Notes under the pieces: model-generated
What the model was told of the DNA's origin: nothing
Databases searched by the model: none
What the model saw: only the letters and a program-made list of their open reading frames with translations
DNA from: Thermoprotei archaeon
GTDB lineage: Archaea; Thermoproteota; Thermoprotei; Thermofilales; Thermofilaceae
Reading direction: 5' to 3'
Assembly: GCA_003649495.1 (NCBI GenBank)
Contig: QMRZ01000078.1
Location: 1-7,149, forward strand
DNA: 7,149 nt
Program-made: the position numbers and the translations under genes
Shown here: one piece after another, positions 1-6,187 of the stretch
Layout of the letters: every line of letters begins with the position of its first letter
Position numbering within the stretch: position 1 is the first letter of the stretch

Positions 1-2342
1 TCCTTGATGTGCCTCCAGGTGGCGAGGAGTATGCATCGGCCGTCCTCCTAGTGGATCCCAGAGCTAAGCCAAGGCCCCGCGGCGAGCCCTCCAGGAGGAT
101 TAGGAGCACTGTGCTCCTGGGGGACCTGGCACTGAACTTGGTGACGGGCTTCGAGGAGGTCCCGCCCCTAGCGGCTTCGCTGATCTACCCCCGAGCCGTG
201 CCCCCCGGGTATAGGGGCGAGCTCCTGCTGAATATTGAGAACAGGCTCAAGAGGAAGGCTAAGTTCAGAATTACCCTGGTGGCGGGGGAGGGCATCTCTG
301 CGCGCCCAGTCAGCAGGGTTATCACGCTGGGCCCCAGGGAGGGCGTCGCTCTCCCCCTGGAGGTCGAGGTGGGGAGGAGGGTGGAGGCTGGTGAGCTATC
401 CATCTACTACCGTGCTGACTTGGGGGATGCATCCTGTGAGGGGGGTCCTGTACGCGTCTTCTTCACCTGTCCCTCACCCGAGAGAGTTAGCTGGTACCAC
501 GATCCCGAGAGGGAGGTACTAGTACTTGATAGGGGAGACGCTATCTTACGGGTGGAGCTAAGGGGTGGGCGCATAACTGTCAGCGATAGGGAGGGAGAGG
601 TAATAGCCCAGCTGAGCGGGGAGAGCCTCGGCCCGCCATTCTGGCCAAATATGCTGTCGAGAGAGCTCTTCGAATATAGTGTCTCCCGGGAGGGGCGTGG
701 AGTTAAGGTGCGATTGAGCGCGCCTGTGCGCGATATGCCGGGCCTGAAGCTAGTTAAGGAGTTCGAAGTCATGCCCAGTAATCCAGCGGTAGAGGTTACC
801 TACTGGCTTGAGAACTCCTCAGATGGTGAACGCACTGGCAAGCTGAGGATAAGCTCCTGGGCTTCGCCGTGGAGGGCTGAGAAGCTGGTAGTTCCTCTCG
901 AGAACGGGTTACTTGAAGCTCCCGTCGTGCCGCTTGAGTTCCCCGGGAGGCGCGGCGACTTGCCCACGAGCCCCTCGAGCTATGGAGAGGGGTGGGCTTG
1001 CTACGTCTTGAGAGGAGGGTTGGTCTGCGGAGTAGCGTGGGAGACTGAGGGGCTTGAAGAGGTAGACTTCTCGGACTGCATGCTGCCCACGCTGACGTAC
1101 AGGTTCAGCGCCCCTCCCTGCTCGAGGACTAGAGTTGCCAGGCTTGTATTCTATGTAGGCGGTGGGATGTGGGGAGATGTGAGGCGGCTCTACTGGCTCT
1201 CAATAATGCGTAAGCCCCTGCCAGCTCTCCCGCCCCACAAGCTTAAAGTAGTGGAGCTCTCCACGCGCCCCAGGCCTGCTCTCCTAGAGGCTGGGCGGCA
1301 ATCGCGCGTAGAGCTTGTGTTAAGGAAGCGGAGGGGCAAGCACTTGAGAGGAGTCCTGAAGCTGTGGGGAGAGGGCGTGGAGGTGGAGCCCAGAGAGCTG
1401 AGAGTGGAGCTCGAGGAAGACGTGGTTAAGTGGGAGGTGGGGGTTACGCCCGCGTCAGTCGGCGCCTTCGCGATAAAGTATGTGCTTGACTCGAGCTATG
1501 GGCTGCTTAGAGGAGAGGTGCCCATAATAGCATTGAGGGGCGGCGAGGTCGTCGTACGCGAGGAGCATGGCTCGTGGCTCGTAGATAATGGCGTCATGAG
1601 GATGAGGGTATCGCCTAGCTTCGCGGGCAGCGTCTACAGCATAGAGCTGAGAGGTGTTGAGCAGCTATTAACGTCGTATCCCCAGCCCTCACAGCTGGTG
1701 TGGATTAACCCGTGGTATGGAGGCGTGCGCCTCGCTTCGAGCCTGGGGCGCGACAAGCTCTGCAAGGAGAAGTGGATGGCTGAGGAGGTATACGTCGAGG
1801 GCTGGAGGGGCCTGAAGCTACATGCTAGAGTGGTTAGCGAGGAGAATACAGAGCTTAGGGGGCTCGAGGTATCCCAATACTACCTAGTCAGGCCGGGGAG
1901 CAGTTTCGTGGCATTACACACGGTGTTAGAGAATAAGTCTGGAAGAGCGCTAAAGCCGGAGCTCTTCCTGACGGCGTTCGTGAAGCCGGGGGGGCGCGAG
2001 GCACGAGGACTTGCTGCTAGGCATGGGGAGGGGGTTGAGGAGGCTAGGGTCTGGGAGTATGAGACTCCACACCTAGTCTCGGAGCACCAGGCAGTAGTGT
2101 ATAGTGAAGCTGGGGCTGCGACACTGGTAGCCCCTCCTGAGAGATCTGAGGTTATCGCCATGAGCTTCGGGCGGAGTTATGGTAGTCACTTAGTGCTCGT
2201 GATATCGCCTGAGCAGCCGCTCAGGCCGAGCGAGACCTACGAGCTGACGTCCTACCTGGCCTTTGCGGCCAGCTTAGAGGAGGCGCTCAGGTACGCGGCT
2301 CTTTCAGAGCTACAGCTAACTTTGAGGGGGAGGCGTAAGTGA
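1..2342 (+). CDS. Large beta-rich protein of unknown function with two tandem Ig-like/beta-sandwich units (5' end outside window)
   Basis: I do not recognise this as a characterised family. The frame is open to the left edge: codons CTT GAT precede the GTG at position 9 with no stop, so that GTG is probably not the true start. Residues below count from the GTG. The protein is strand-rich with little helix. Residues about 53-152 and 412-511 look like Ig-like domains. Residues about 165-400 and 520-767 look like large beta-sandwiches of the kind found in galactose-mutarotase-like and polysaccharide-processing enzymes. The two halves align (see findings), including the matched segments LENSSDG (267-273) and LENKSGR (640-646). 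No GxSxG, signal peptide or membrane segment is visible, and the C-terminus (LRGRRK) is basic and soluble-looking. It overlaps dph6 by 4 nt, so the two are probably co-transcribed. A carbohydrate-related role is only a guess from the fold type, and a catalytic domain may lie upstream. Confidence 0.85.
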   Translation, partial: LDVPPGGEEYASAVLLVDPRAKPRPRGEPSRRIRSTVLLGDLALNLVTGFEEVPPLAASLIYPRAVPPGYRGELLLNIENRLKRKAKFRITLVAGEGISARPVSRVITLGPREGVALPLEVEVGRRVEAGELSIYYRADLGDASCEGGPVRVFFTCPSPERVSWYHDPEREVLVLDRGDAILRVELRGGRITVSDREGEVIAQLSGESLGPPFWPNMLSRELFEYSVSREGRGVKVRLSAPVRDMPGLKLVKEFEVMPSNPAVEVTYWLENSSDGERTGKLRISSWASPWRAEKLVVPLENGLLEAPVVPLEFPGRRGDLPTSPSSYGEGWACYVLRGGLVCGVAWETEGLEEVDFSDCMLPTLTYRFSAPPCSRTRVARLVFYVGGGMWGDVRRLYWLSIMRKPLPALPPHKLKVVELSTRPRPALLEAGRQSRVELVLRKRRGKHLRGVLKLWGEGVEVEPRELRVELEEDVVKWEVGVTPASVGAFAIKYVLDSSYGLLRGEVPIIALRGGEVVVREEHGSWLVDNGVMRMRVSPSFAGSVYSIELRGVEQLLTSYPQPSQLVWINPWYGGVRLASSLGRDKLCKEKWMAEEVYVEGWRGLKLHARVVSEENTELRGLEVSQYYLVRPGSSFVALHTVLENKSGRALKPELFLTAFVKPGGREARGLAARHGEGVEEARVWEYETPHLVSEHQAVVYSEAGAATLVAPPERSEVIAMSFGRSYGSHLVLVISPEQPLRPSETYELTSYLAFAASLEEALRYAALSELQLTLRGRRK
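2326..2333 (+). promoter_or_regulatory. Shine-Dalgarno sequence for dph6
   Basis: The run GGGGGAGG ends five bases before the GTG at 2339 and matches the anti-Shine-Dalgarno end of archaeal 16S rRNA. It lies inside the last codons of the upstream gene. It supports GTG 2339 as the dph6 start and suggests translation coupled to the upstream gene. Confidence 0.6.
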
Positions 2343-3049
2343 GGGTATGTGTCCTATACTCGGGGGGCAAGGACTCGAGCCTCGCCTTATTGAAGGCTAG
2401 CGAAGAGCACGAGGTGGCTTGTCTAGTGACGCTTAGGCCCGAGTCTGAGGAGAGCTGGCTCTTTCACTATCCCAACATCCACCTGGTTAGGCTGCAGGCC
2501 GAGGCTCTCCAGCTCCCCTTAATTGAGGAGCCTTCTCCCGATGATGAGAAGGGAGGCTTAGCAGCTCTCAGGAGGGCCCTGGCGCGGGCCAAGCGTGTCT
2601 ACGGTGTTGAGGGCGTGGTGACGGGGGCCATCAAGTCTAGCTATCAGGCGACTAGGTTCGAGAGGGTGTGTAGGGAGCTTGGCTTAGAGTGCATCAACCC
2701 GCTCTGGATGAGAGATGATGCGTCAGTGCTGAGAGAGGTCGTGGAGAGGGGCTTTCACGTGATCTTCACCAGGGTCGCTGGCTACCCACTGAGGAAGACG
2801 TTGCTGGGCAGGCGGATAGACATGGAGATAGTGAAGATGCTGGAGTCACTTAGACGCTATCTGAACCCCTCGGGGGAGGGGGGCGAGTACGAGACGCTGG
2901 TCCTGGACATGCCACTATTCAGGAAGAGGCTGGTGCTGCTTAAGTGGAGGATCGAGGGCATCGACTATGATGCCACGCTAGTAGTTGAAGAGGCCGTCCT
3001 CGTGGAGAAGCGGCGAGGTAGTTGGAGGTCCGGGATTAGCTCTTCTTAA
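2339..3049 (+). CDS. dph6: Diphthine-ammonia ligase (Dph6-type PP-loop ATPase)
   Basis: This family catalyses the last step of diphthamide synthesis: ATP-dependent amidation of diphthine on the modified histidine of elongation factor 2, in the cytoplasm. Visible evidence: the PP-loop SGGKDS at residues 8-13 immediately after the first beta strand; FHYPN at 42-46, corresponding to the family's FHTPN-like motif; GAIKSSYQATR at 96-106 followed by CRELGLECINPLW (111-123); and GEGGEYET (179-186) leading to LDMPLF (189-194), the conserved C-terminal block. The length of 236 aa suits archaeal Dph6. GTG start: it overlaps the upstream stop as GTGA, has a good Shine-Dalgarno, and puts the PP-loop at the expected distance from the N-terminus. 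The C-terminus carries a short Ser/Arg-rich tail (about 225-236) that overlaps the convergent tfb gene. Nothing looks broken, and all nucleotide-binding residues I can judge are present. Confidence 0.93.
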   Translation: MRVCVLYSGGKDSSLALLKASEEHEVACLVTLRPESEESWLFHYPNIHLVRLQAEALQLPLIEEPSPDDEKGGLAALRRALARAKRVYGVEGVVTGAIKSSYQATRFERVCRELGLECINPLWMRDDASVLREVVERGFHVIFTRVAGYPLRKTLLGRRIDMEIVKMLESLRRYLNPSGEGGEYETLVLDMPLFRKRLVLLKWRIEGIDYDATLVVEEAVLVEKRRGSWRSGISSS

Positions 3050-4001
3050 CTGGTAGATCTATCTTGAGCTTCTTGACCAGCTCCTTATACCTATTCCTCA
3101 CTGTAACCTCAGTCACCTGAGCAGCCCTAGCTACCTCCTTCTGAGTCCTAACCTCACCTCTCTTAAGGGCGGCGATGTAGATTGCCGCAGCTGCTAGCCC
3201 GGCAGGGTCCTTGCCAGCGGTGATCCCCAGCTGCTGTGCGCGCTTAAGTATGTCTATGGCATCCCTGACTGTGGCTGCGCTGAGCTTCAACACGTTACCT
3301 ATCCTCGGGGCGAAGTCTATCGGGCTGGGCAGGGGGACCTTCAGCGAGGTCTCCCTGAGCAATAGCCTGTAGCACCTGGCTACGTCCTTGCGGCCAGCCC
3401 TCGTGAACCTAGCTATCTCGTCCAGGGTCCTGGGTACCTTCATCTCTCTACATGCCGCGTATATCGCCGCTGCTATGACTGACTCGATGGATCTGCCCCT
3501 GACGAGGCCTATCTCCAGGGCGCGCCTATAGATCTCCCTCGCCCTATCCAGCACTCTCTTGGGGAGGCCCAGCTGTGCCCCAAGCCTGTCGAGCTCCTGC
3601 TGAGCCTGGCTCAGGTTCCTCTCGAGGCTAGACTGTACGCGTGCTCTCATGTGCCATCTCCGCAGCCTGAACATTTCCACCTTCTTCCTAAGCCCGAGCT
3701 CGCGGCCCGCGGCATCCTTGCTCCGCCAGTCTATGTCGGTCGCTAGGGCATCCGGCGTGTACCTAGTGATCGGGGCGCCAACCCTGCTCCTCTTCTCCCT
3801 CTCCTCACTATCAAATGCTCTCCACTCAGGCCCCTTGTCGATCTCTCTCTCGCTGACCACGTAGCCGCACACGGCGCATATTATCTCCCCCCTCACGGGG
3901 TCGTAGATCAGCTTGTCACTTCCACACTGGGGGCACTCTCTAACCTCCTCTATGGGGTAGAGCCTCTCTACGATCTCCCTATCTACAACTTCCTCGCCCA
4001 T
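3036..4001 (-). CDS. tfb: Transcription initiation factor TFB (archaeal TFIIB)
   Basis: TFB binds the TBP-TATA complex and the BRE, recruits RNA polymerase, and helps start-site selection. At 321 aa it has the usual length. It has an N-terminal zinc ribbon with C23, C26, C42 and C45 (C-x2-C-x15-C-x2-C). The conserved B-finger/linker block (about 59-77) contains EWRAFDSEER and RVGAP. Two cyclin-like repeats follow at about 128-212 and 222-312. Each carries an AAAIYAA/AAAIYIAA-type helix (177-183 and 271-278). A recognition-helix-like segment, VARAAQVTEVTVRNRYKEL (290-308), lies in the second repeat. ATG start at 4001; no Shine-Dalgarno precedes it, but two TATA-like elements do. It is transcribed in the same direction as pcc1 from its own promoter and converges on dph6. 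Many archaea carry several TFB paralogues, and whether this is the main housekeeping copy cannot be told from the window. The intact ribbon and both repeats suggest a full-function factor. Confidence 0.96.
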   Translation of the reverse strand: MGEEVVDREIVERLYPIEEVRECPQCGSDKLIYDPVRGEIICAVCGYVVSEREIDKGPEWRAFDSEEREKRSRVGAPITRYTPDALATDIDWRSKDAAGRELGLRKKVEMFRLRRWHMRARVQSSLERNLSQAQQELDRLGAQLGLPKRVLDRAREIYRRALEIGLVRGRSIESVIAAAIYAACREMKVPRTLDEIARFTRAGRKDVARCYRLLLRETSLKVPLPSPIDFAPRIGNVLKLSAATVRDAIDILKRAQQLGITAGKDPAGLAAAAIYIAALKRGEVRTQKEVARAAQVTEVTVRNRYKELVKKLKIDLPVKKS

Positions 4002-4018
4002 GGCTATCGCCCGAAACC

Positions 4019-4026
4019 CTTTTAAG
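4019..4026 (-). promoter_or_regulatory. Second TATA-like element close to the tfb start
   Basis: CTTAAAAG on the minus strand has its centre about 22 bases before the tfb ATG. Initiation from it would give an essentially leaderless mRNA. That would fit the missing Shine-Dalgarno, although the spacing is a little short and no clear BRE precedes it. It may be an alternative promoter or just an A/T-rich initiator zone of the stronger upstream box. Confidence 0.3.
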
Positions 4027-4046
4027 CATTTTGCCAGTAGCGTGGC

Positions 4047-4064
4047 TATATTTAAACCTTTCCC
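4047..4064 (-). promoter_or_regulatory. BRE/TATA promoter upstream of tfb
   Basis: Read on the minus strand, the element is GGGAAAGG (BRE-like purine block, 4064-4057) followed directly by TTTAAATATA (4056-4047). This is the classic archaeal BRE plus TATA arrangement. Initiation about 25 bases downstream of the TATA centre would fall near 4026, giving a leader of roughly 25 nt without a Shine-Dalgarno. The BRE begins three bases past the pcc1 stop codon. Confidence 0.65.
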
Positions 4065-4066
4065 TC

Positions 4067-4309
4067 CTACTGCACGCCGAGAGCCCCCAAAACTCTGAGC
4101 ACATCGTCGAGCAGTGCTCTAGCCCCCCTTATAGGCGAACTGCCCCAGTGGCGCACCTCGACTACTACTTCAAGGCCTGTGAGGCTTGTCTTGATGCTCG
4201 AATCATGGAGGCTCTCATCATCGGCTGAGAGAGCTGTAGCGATGCTACGTGCCTCTAAGGGATCGCTTAGTGAGATGCGCAGCACCGCGTTAACTTCGAG
4301 AACCCGCAA
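4067..4309 (-). CDS. pcc1: KEOPS complex subunit Pcc1
   Basis: Pcc1 is the small dimerising subunit of KEOPS, the complex that transfers threonylcarbamoyl to A37 of ANN-decoding tRNAs; it binds Kae1. The protein is 80 aa with the family's beta-beta-alpha-beta-beta-alpha pattern: strand LEVNAVLRISL (4-14), helix PLEARSIATAL (17-27), acidic turn SADDES (28-33), strands around 37-54, and a C-terminal helix from about 61. The C-terminal block IRGARALLDDVLRVL (60-74) matches the usual LRA-x-x-NS-x-LR region in pattern but lacks the typical Asn-Ser. Start: TTG at 4309 is the only start codon between the in-frame stop (TAG, 4330-4328) and the conserved core, and it has a perfect GGAGGTG seven bases upstream. 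It overlaps the RecJ-like gene by 20 nt. Family assignment also rests on kae1 and bud32 nearby on the same strand. Confidence 0.8.
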   Translation of the reverse strand: MRVLEVNAVLRISLSDPLEARSIATALSADDESLHDSSIKTSLTGLEVVVEVRHWGSSPIRGARALLDDVLRVLGALGVQ

Positions 4310-5705
4310 TTCGTGCCACCTCCTTATCTAAGAGCCTGAGGAACTCTCCCAGCTTTTCGGCAGGGATCGTAGCTCCACCGGCGTTCTCGTGTCCCCCACC
4401 TACGCCCCCTGCTAGCTGGGCGGCTCTTCTCAAGATCTCTCCAACATTAACCTTTATCGAGTCACGGCCTCTACGGACGGATAGCTTAATCCCCTCAGCT
4501 GCGTCAACTGCCACTACCAGTAACTTGTCCCTCGACAGCGAGGGAGTTAGCAGTGATGCTAGGGCTCCACTCATCCTCTCATTAAGGAAGGTCCTTCCCC
4601 TTAGGTCCACTAAGACGTAATACGCCCCCTCGCTGACTACATCCTCCTCTCTCACGCACTTGAAGGCTTTAGCGAGCAAGCCTCTGTACTGGCCAGCAAC
4701 ATTGACGGCCTCCATTAGGGTGTCGCCTCGGGCGCCCATCCCCAGGGCTATCGCCAGCCCGTAGCGCCCCATCCTCCCATTAGCGTTTAGCAGCTGGGCA
4801 TACTCCCTGGCATCCCTCAGCGGGCTGCCCTCAGGCTCGCTGAGTATCGTATAGGTGGCGCCGTATATCCGCTCAGCCTCGCTGACAGGGTAGCCCAGGC
4901 TTATCAGGTGCTTAACGAGAGCGGACGCTAGCTTCTTCCTCTCCTCCCTGCTGAGGTCGCCCATAGTCCTGGGCTCTCCATCTCTAGACGGGCTTACCCC
5001 TATGCTCTTCAGGAATGCTAGAGCGCCACTCTCGTCACCTGTGATGCCGGGTATGAATGGGTCAGTAGTGTAGGCTAGGGCCTTAATGAGCGGTCTCCGA
5101 GCCCCCCCGAAGATCCTCAATCCTATGCTCTCCCCTATGAGGTTTGAGCTAACTCCCTCCTCGACTATCAACCTATTAACCCCTATGAGCCGAAATCTCC
5201 TGCCCACATCCTGCCTATCCCCTAGGGCGCCTACCACGGCCAGCGGGGAGTGCCTTACCGCGGACTCCCCAATGAGCTCCTTGGAGAGGAGGTATGCTAG
5301 CCCAGCACTGCTTACCTCTCTCGACCCGTCGACGCCTACCCTGTGAGGATTGACCTCAACTACATCTTCACACGCTTCTCCCGGCATGTGGTGATCCATC
5401 ACGATCACGCGGGCTTGCAGCTTAGCCAGCTCTCGCAGCGCACTGCTCCCCATATCGGCTATTATAACGAGGGGGTAGCTAGGCGCTATCCTCTCTAGGC
5501 GGGCTAGGGAGCTGGGCGTGAGTTGCTCTAGTATGACTACCTGGACTGCGAAACCCTTGGTGACGAGCGTGTGCGCCAGGATTGAAGCTGCAGCAAGGCC
5601 GTCAGCATCGTAGTGTGATACGAGTAGTGCACGCTTATCCCCAGCTCCCTCTACCGTCTCTGCAGCTCTCGCCACTAGCCCGAGGAGCTCATTTAAGCCC
5701 TTCAT
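4290..5705 (-). CDS. Archaeal RecJ-like DHH/DHHA1 phosphoesterase (single-strand nuclease family)
   Basis: This is a DHH-superfamily protein related to bacterial RecJ and the archaeal GINS-associated nuclease (GAN); such proteins degrade single-stranded nucleic acid in replication or repair using two metal ions. Visible motifs: SHYDADGL (30-37; D33 and D35 as metal ligands), IADMGSS (82-88; D84), MDHH (103-106) and GALGDRQD (159-166; D163). At the C-terminus GGVGGGHENAGGA (433-445) is the DHHA1 substrate-binding glycine motif. At 471 aa it suits the archaeal family. All metal-binding positions are present, so it should be an active phosphoesterase rather than a Cdc45-like inactive relative. 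ATG start at 5705; the junction with rps15 is TAATG, and pcc1 starts inside its 3' end. Substrate (DNA or RNA) and polarity cannot be read from sequence, because archaea carry several RecJ paralogues with different activities. Confidence 0.9.
   Translation of the reverse strand: MKGLNELLGLVARAAETVEGAGDKRALLVSHYDADGLAAASILAHTLVTKGFAVQVVILEQLTPSSLARLERIAPSYPLVIIADMGSSALRELAKLQARVIVMDHHMPGEACEDVVEVNPHRVGVDGSREVSSAGLAYLLSKELIGESAVRHSPLAVVGALGDRQDVGRRFRLIGVNRLIVEEGVSSNLIGESIGLRIFGGARRPLIKALAYTTDPFIPGITGDESGALAFLKSIGVSPSRDGEPRTMGDLSREERKKLASALVKHLISLGYPVSEAERIYGATYTILSEPEGSPLRDAREYAQLLNANGRMGRYGLAIALGMGARGDTLMEAVNVAGQYRGLLAKAFKCVREEDVVSEGAYYVLVDLRGRTFLNERMSGALASLLTPSLSRDKLLVVAVDAAEGIKLSVRRGRDSIKVNVGEILRRAAQLAGGVGGGHENAGGATIPAEKLGEFLRLLDKEVARIAGSRS
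4317..4323 (-). promoter_or_regulatory. Shine-Dalgarno that fixes the pcc1 TTG start
   Basis: GGAGGTG on the minus strand is a near-full match to the anti-Shine-Dalgarno and sits seven bases before TTG 4309. The same bases encode Glu-Val near the end of the RecJ-like protein. It supports an unusual TTG start that would otherwise be doubtful for so short a gene. Confidence 0.7.
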
Positions 5706-6151
5706 TAGGCGAAGATGCTTATCCTCTCAGGCCTGTACTTCCAGTCGGGGGGTAGCACTCCCCTCCTCTTGTAGTATTTAACTAATCTGTGGATCTTAGA
5801 CTCTATCAGTTGTAGCCCCCTCTTAGAGTGGTAGTCCTTTGGATGCTCCTCTAGGTGTCTCCTAACCCTGACTGCCCTCCTTATCAGGTTCATCAAGTCT
5901 TCGGGGATCTCAGGCTTTAGCCCCCTCTCCTCGAGTATCCTCGTCAGCTTCTTGCCCGTAACTGCCTTGACTAGGGGTATGCCGTACATGTCCCTCAGGA
6001 TGATACCTATCATGGACGGCGGATAGCCCTTCCTGTACAGCGACACGACTAGCTCCTCGACCTCCTCAGGGCTCATCTTAACCCACTCAGGCTTTATCAG
6101 CTTCGGAGGCCTAGTGGAGTGTGAGCGGCCCTTCTCCTTCTTCTTGTTCAT
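5705..6151 (-). CDS. rps15: Ribosomal protein uS15 (archaeal 30S S15)
   Basis: uS15 is a small-subunit protein that binds 16S rRNA helices and helps form the inter-subunit bridge. The protein has 148 aa, the usual archaeal/eukaryotic length, longer than bacterial S15 because of an N-terminal domain. That domain shows the basic leader and HSTRPP (11-16), WVKMSPEEVEELV (23-35), KGYPPSMIGIILRDMYGIP (41-59) and VTGKKLTRIL (64-73). The S15 core follows, with the signature DYHSKRGLQLIESKIHRLVKYY (106-127; H108, S109, K110, R111 region) and a final GVLPPDWKY (131-139). ATG start at 6151 is preceded by a TATA-like element but no Shine-Dalgarno, suggesting a very short leader. It is the first gene of a tight rps15, recJ-like, pcc1 group: its stop codon shares one base with the next start (TAATG). 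Confidence 0.97.
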   Translation of the reverse strand: MNKKKEKGRSHSTRPPKLIKPEWVKMSPEEVEELVVSLYRKGYPPSMIGIILRDMYGIPLVKAVTGKKLTRILEERGLKPEIPEDLMNLIRRAVRVRRHLEEHPKDYHSKRGLQLIESKIHRLVKYYKRRGVLPPDWKYRPERISIFA

Positions 6152-6177
6152 GGCGCCTAGAGTGGTGGGGCGGACGC

Positions 6178-6185
6178 ATTAAAAA
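6178..6185 (-). promoter_or_regulatory. TATA-like element upstream of rps15; its T-run may also end bud32 transcripts
   Basis: On the minus strand CCTTTTTAATG follows the bud32 stop codon directly. TTTTTAAT is centred about 30 bases before the rps15 ATG, so initiation about 25 bases downstream leaves a 4-6 nt leader, in line with the absent Shine-Dalgarno. The five-T run also resembles archaeal intrinsic termination signals. No purine-rich BRE is evident. Confidence 0.4.
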
Positions 6186-6187
6186 GG

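Noticed and set aside
9..11. GTG at position 9 as the true start of the large + strand gene
   Set aside because: The frame stays open upstream to the window edge and no ribosome site can be assessed, so the gene is treated as cut by the edge.
235..772. Reading frames in other frames over the first gene
   Set aside because: They are Ser/Pro/Arg-rich shadows of the long + strand frame, without motifs.
2703..2745. Box C-like ATGATGC followed by CTGA, suggestive of a C/D guide RNA
   Set aside because: The C box does not match RUGAUGA, there is no C'/D' pair, and the bases are explained by conserved Dph6 codons.
4031..4228. Small + strand reading frame of 65 codons antisense to pcc1
   Set aside because: It lies opposite a well-supported gene and its promoter, has no family resemblance, and no ribosome site was seen.
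4205..4250. ATGATGA on the minus strand (box C-like) and a small GTAGC-GAT-GCTAC hairpin
   Set aside because: No D box at suitable distance; the five-pair stem is within chance; the region encodes Pcc1.
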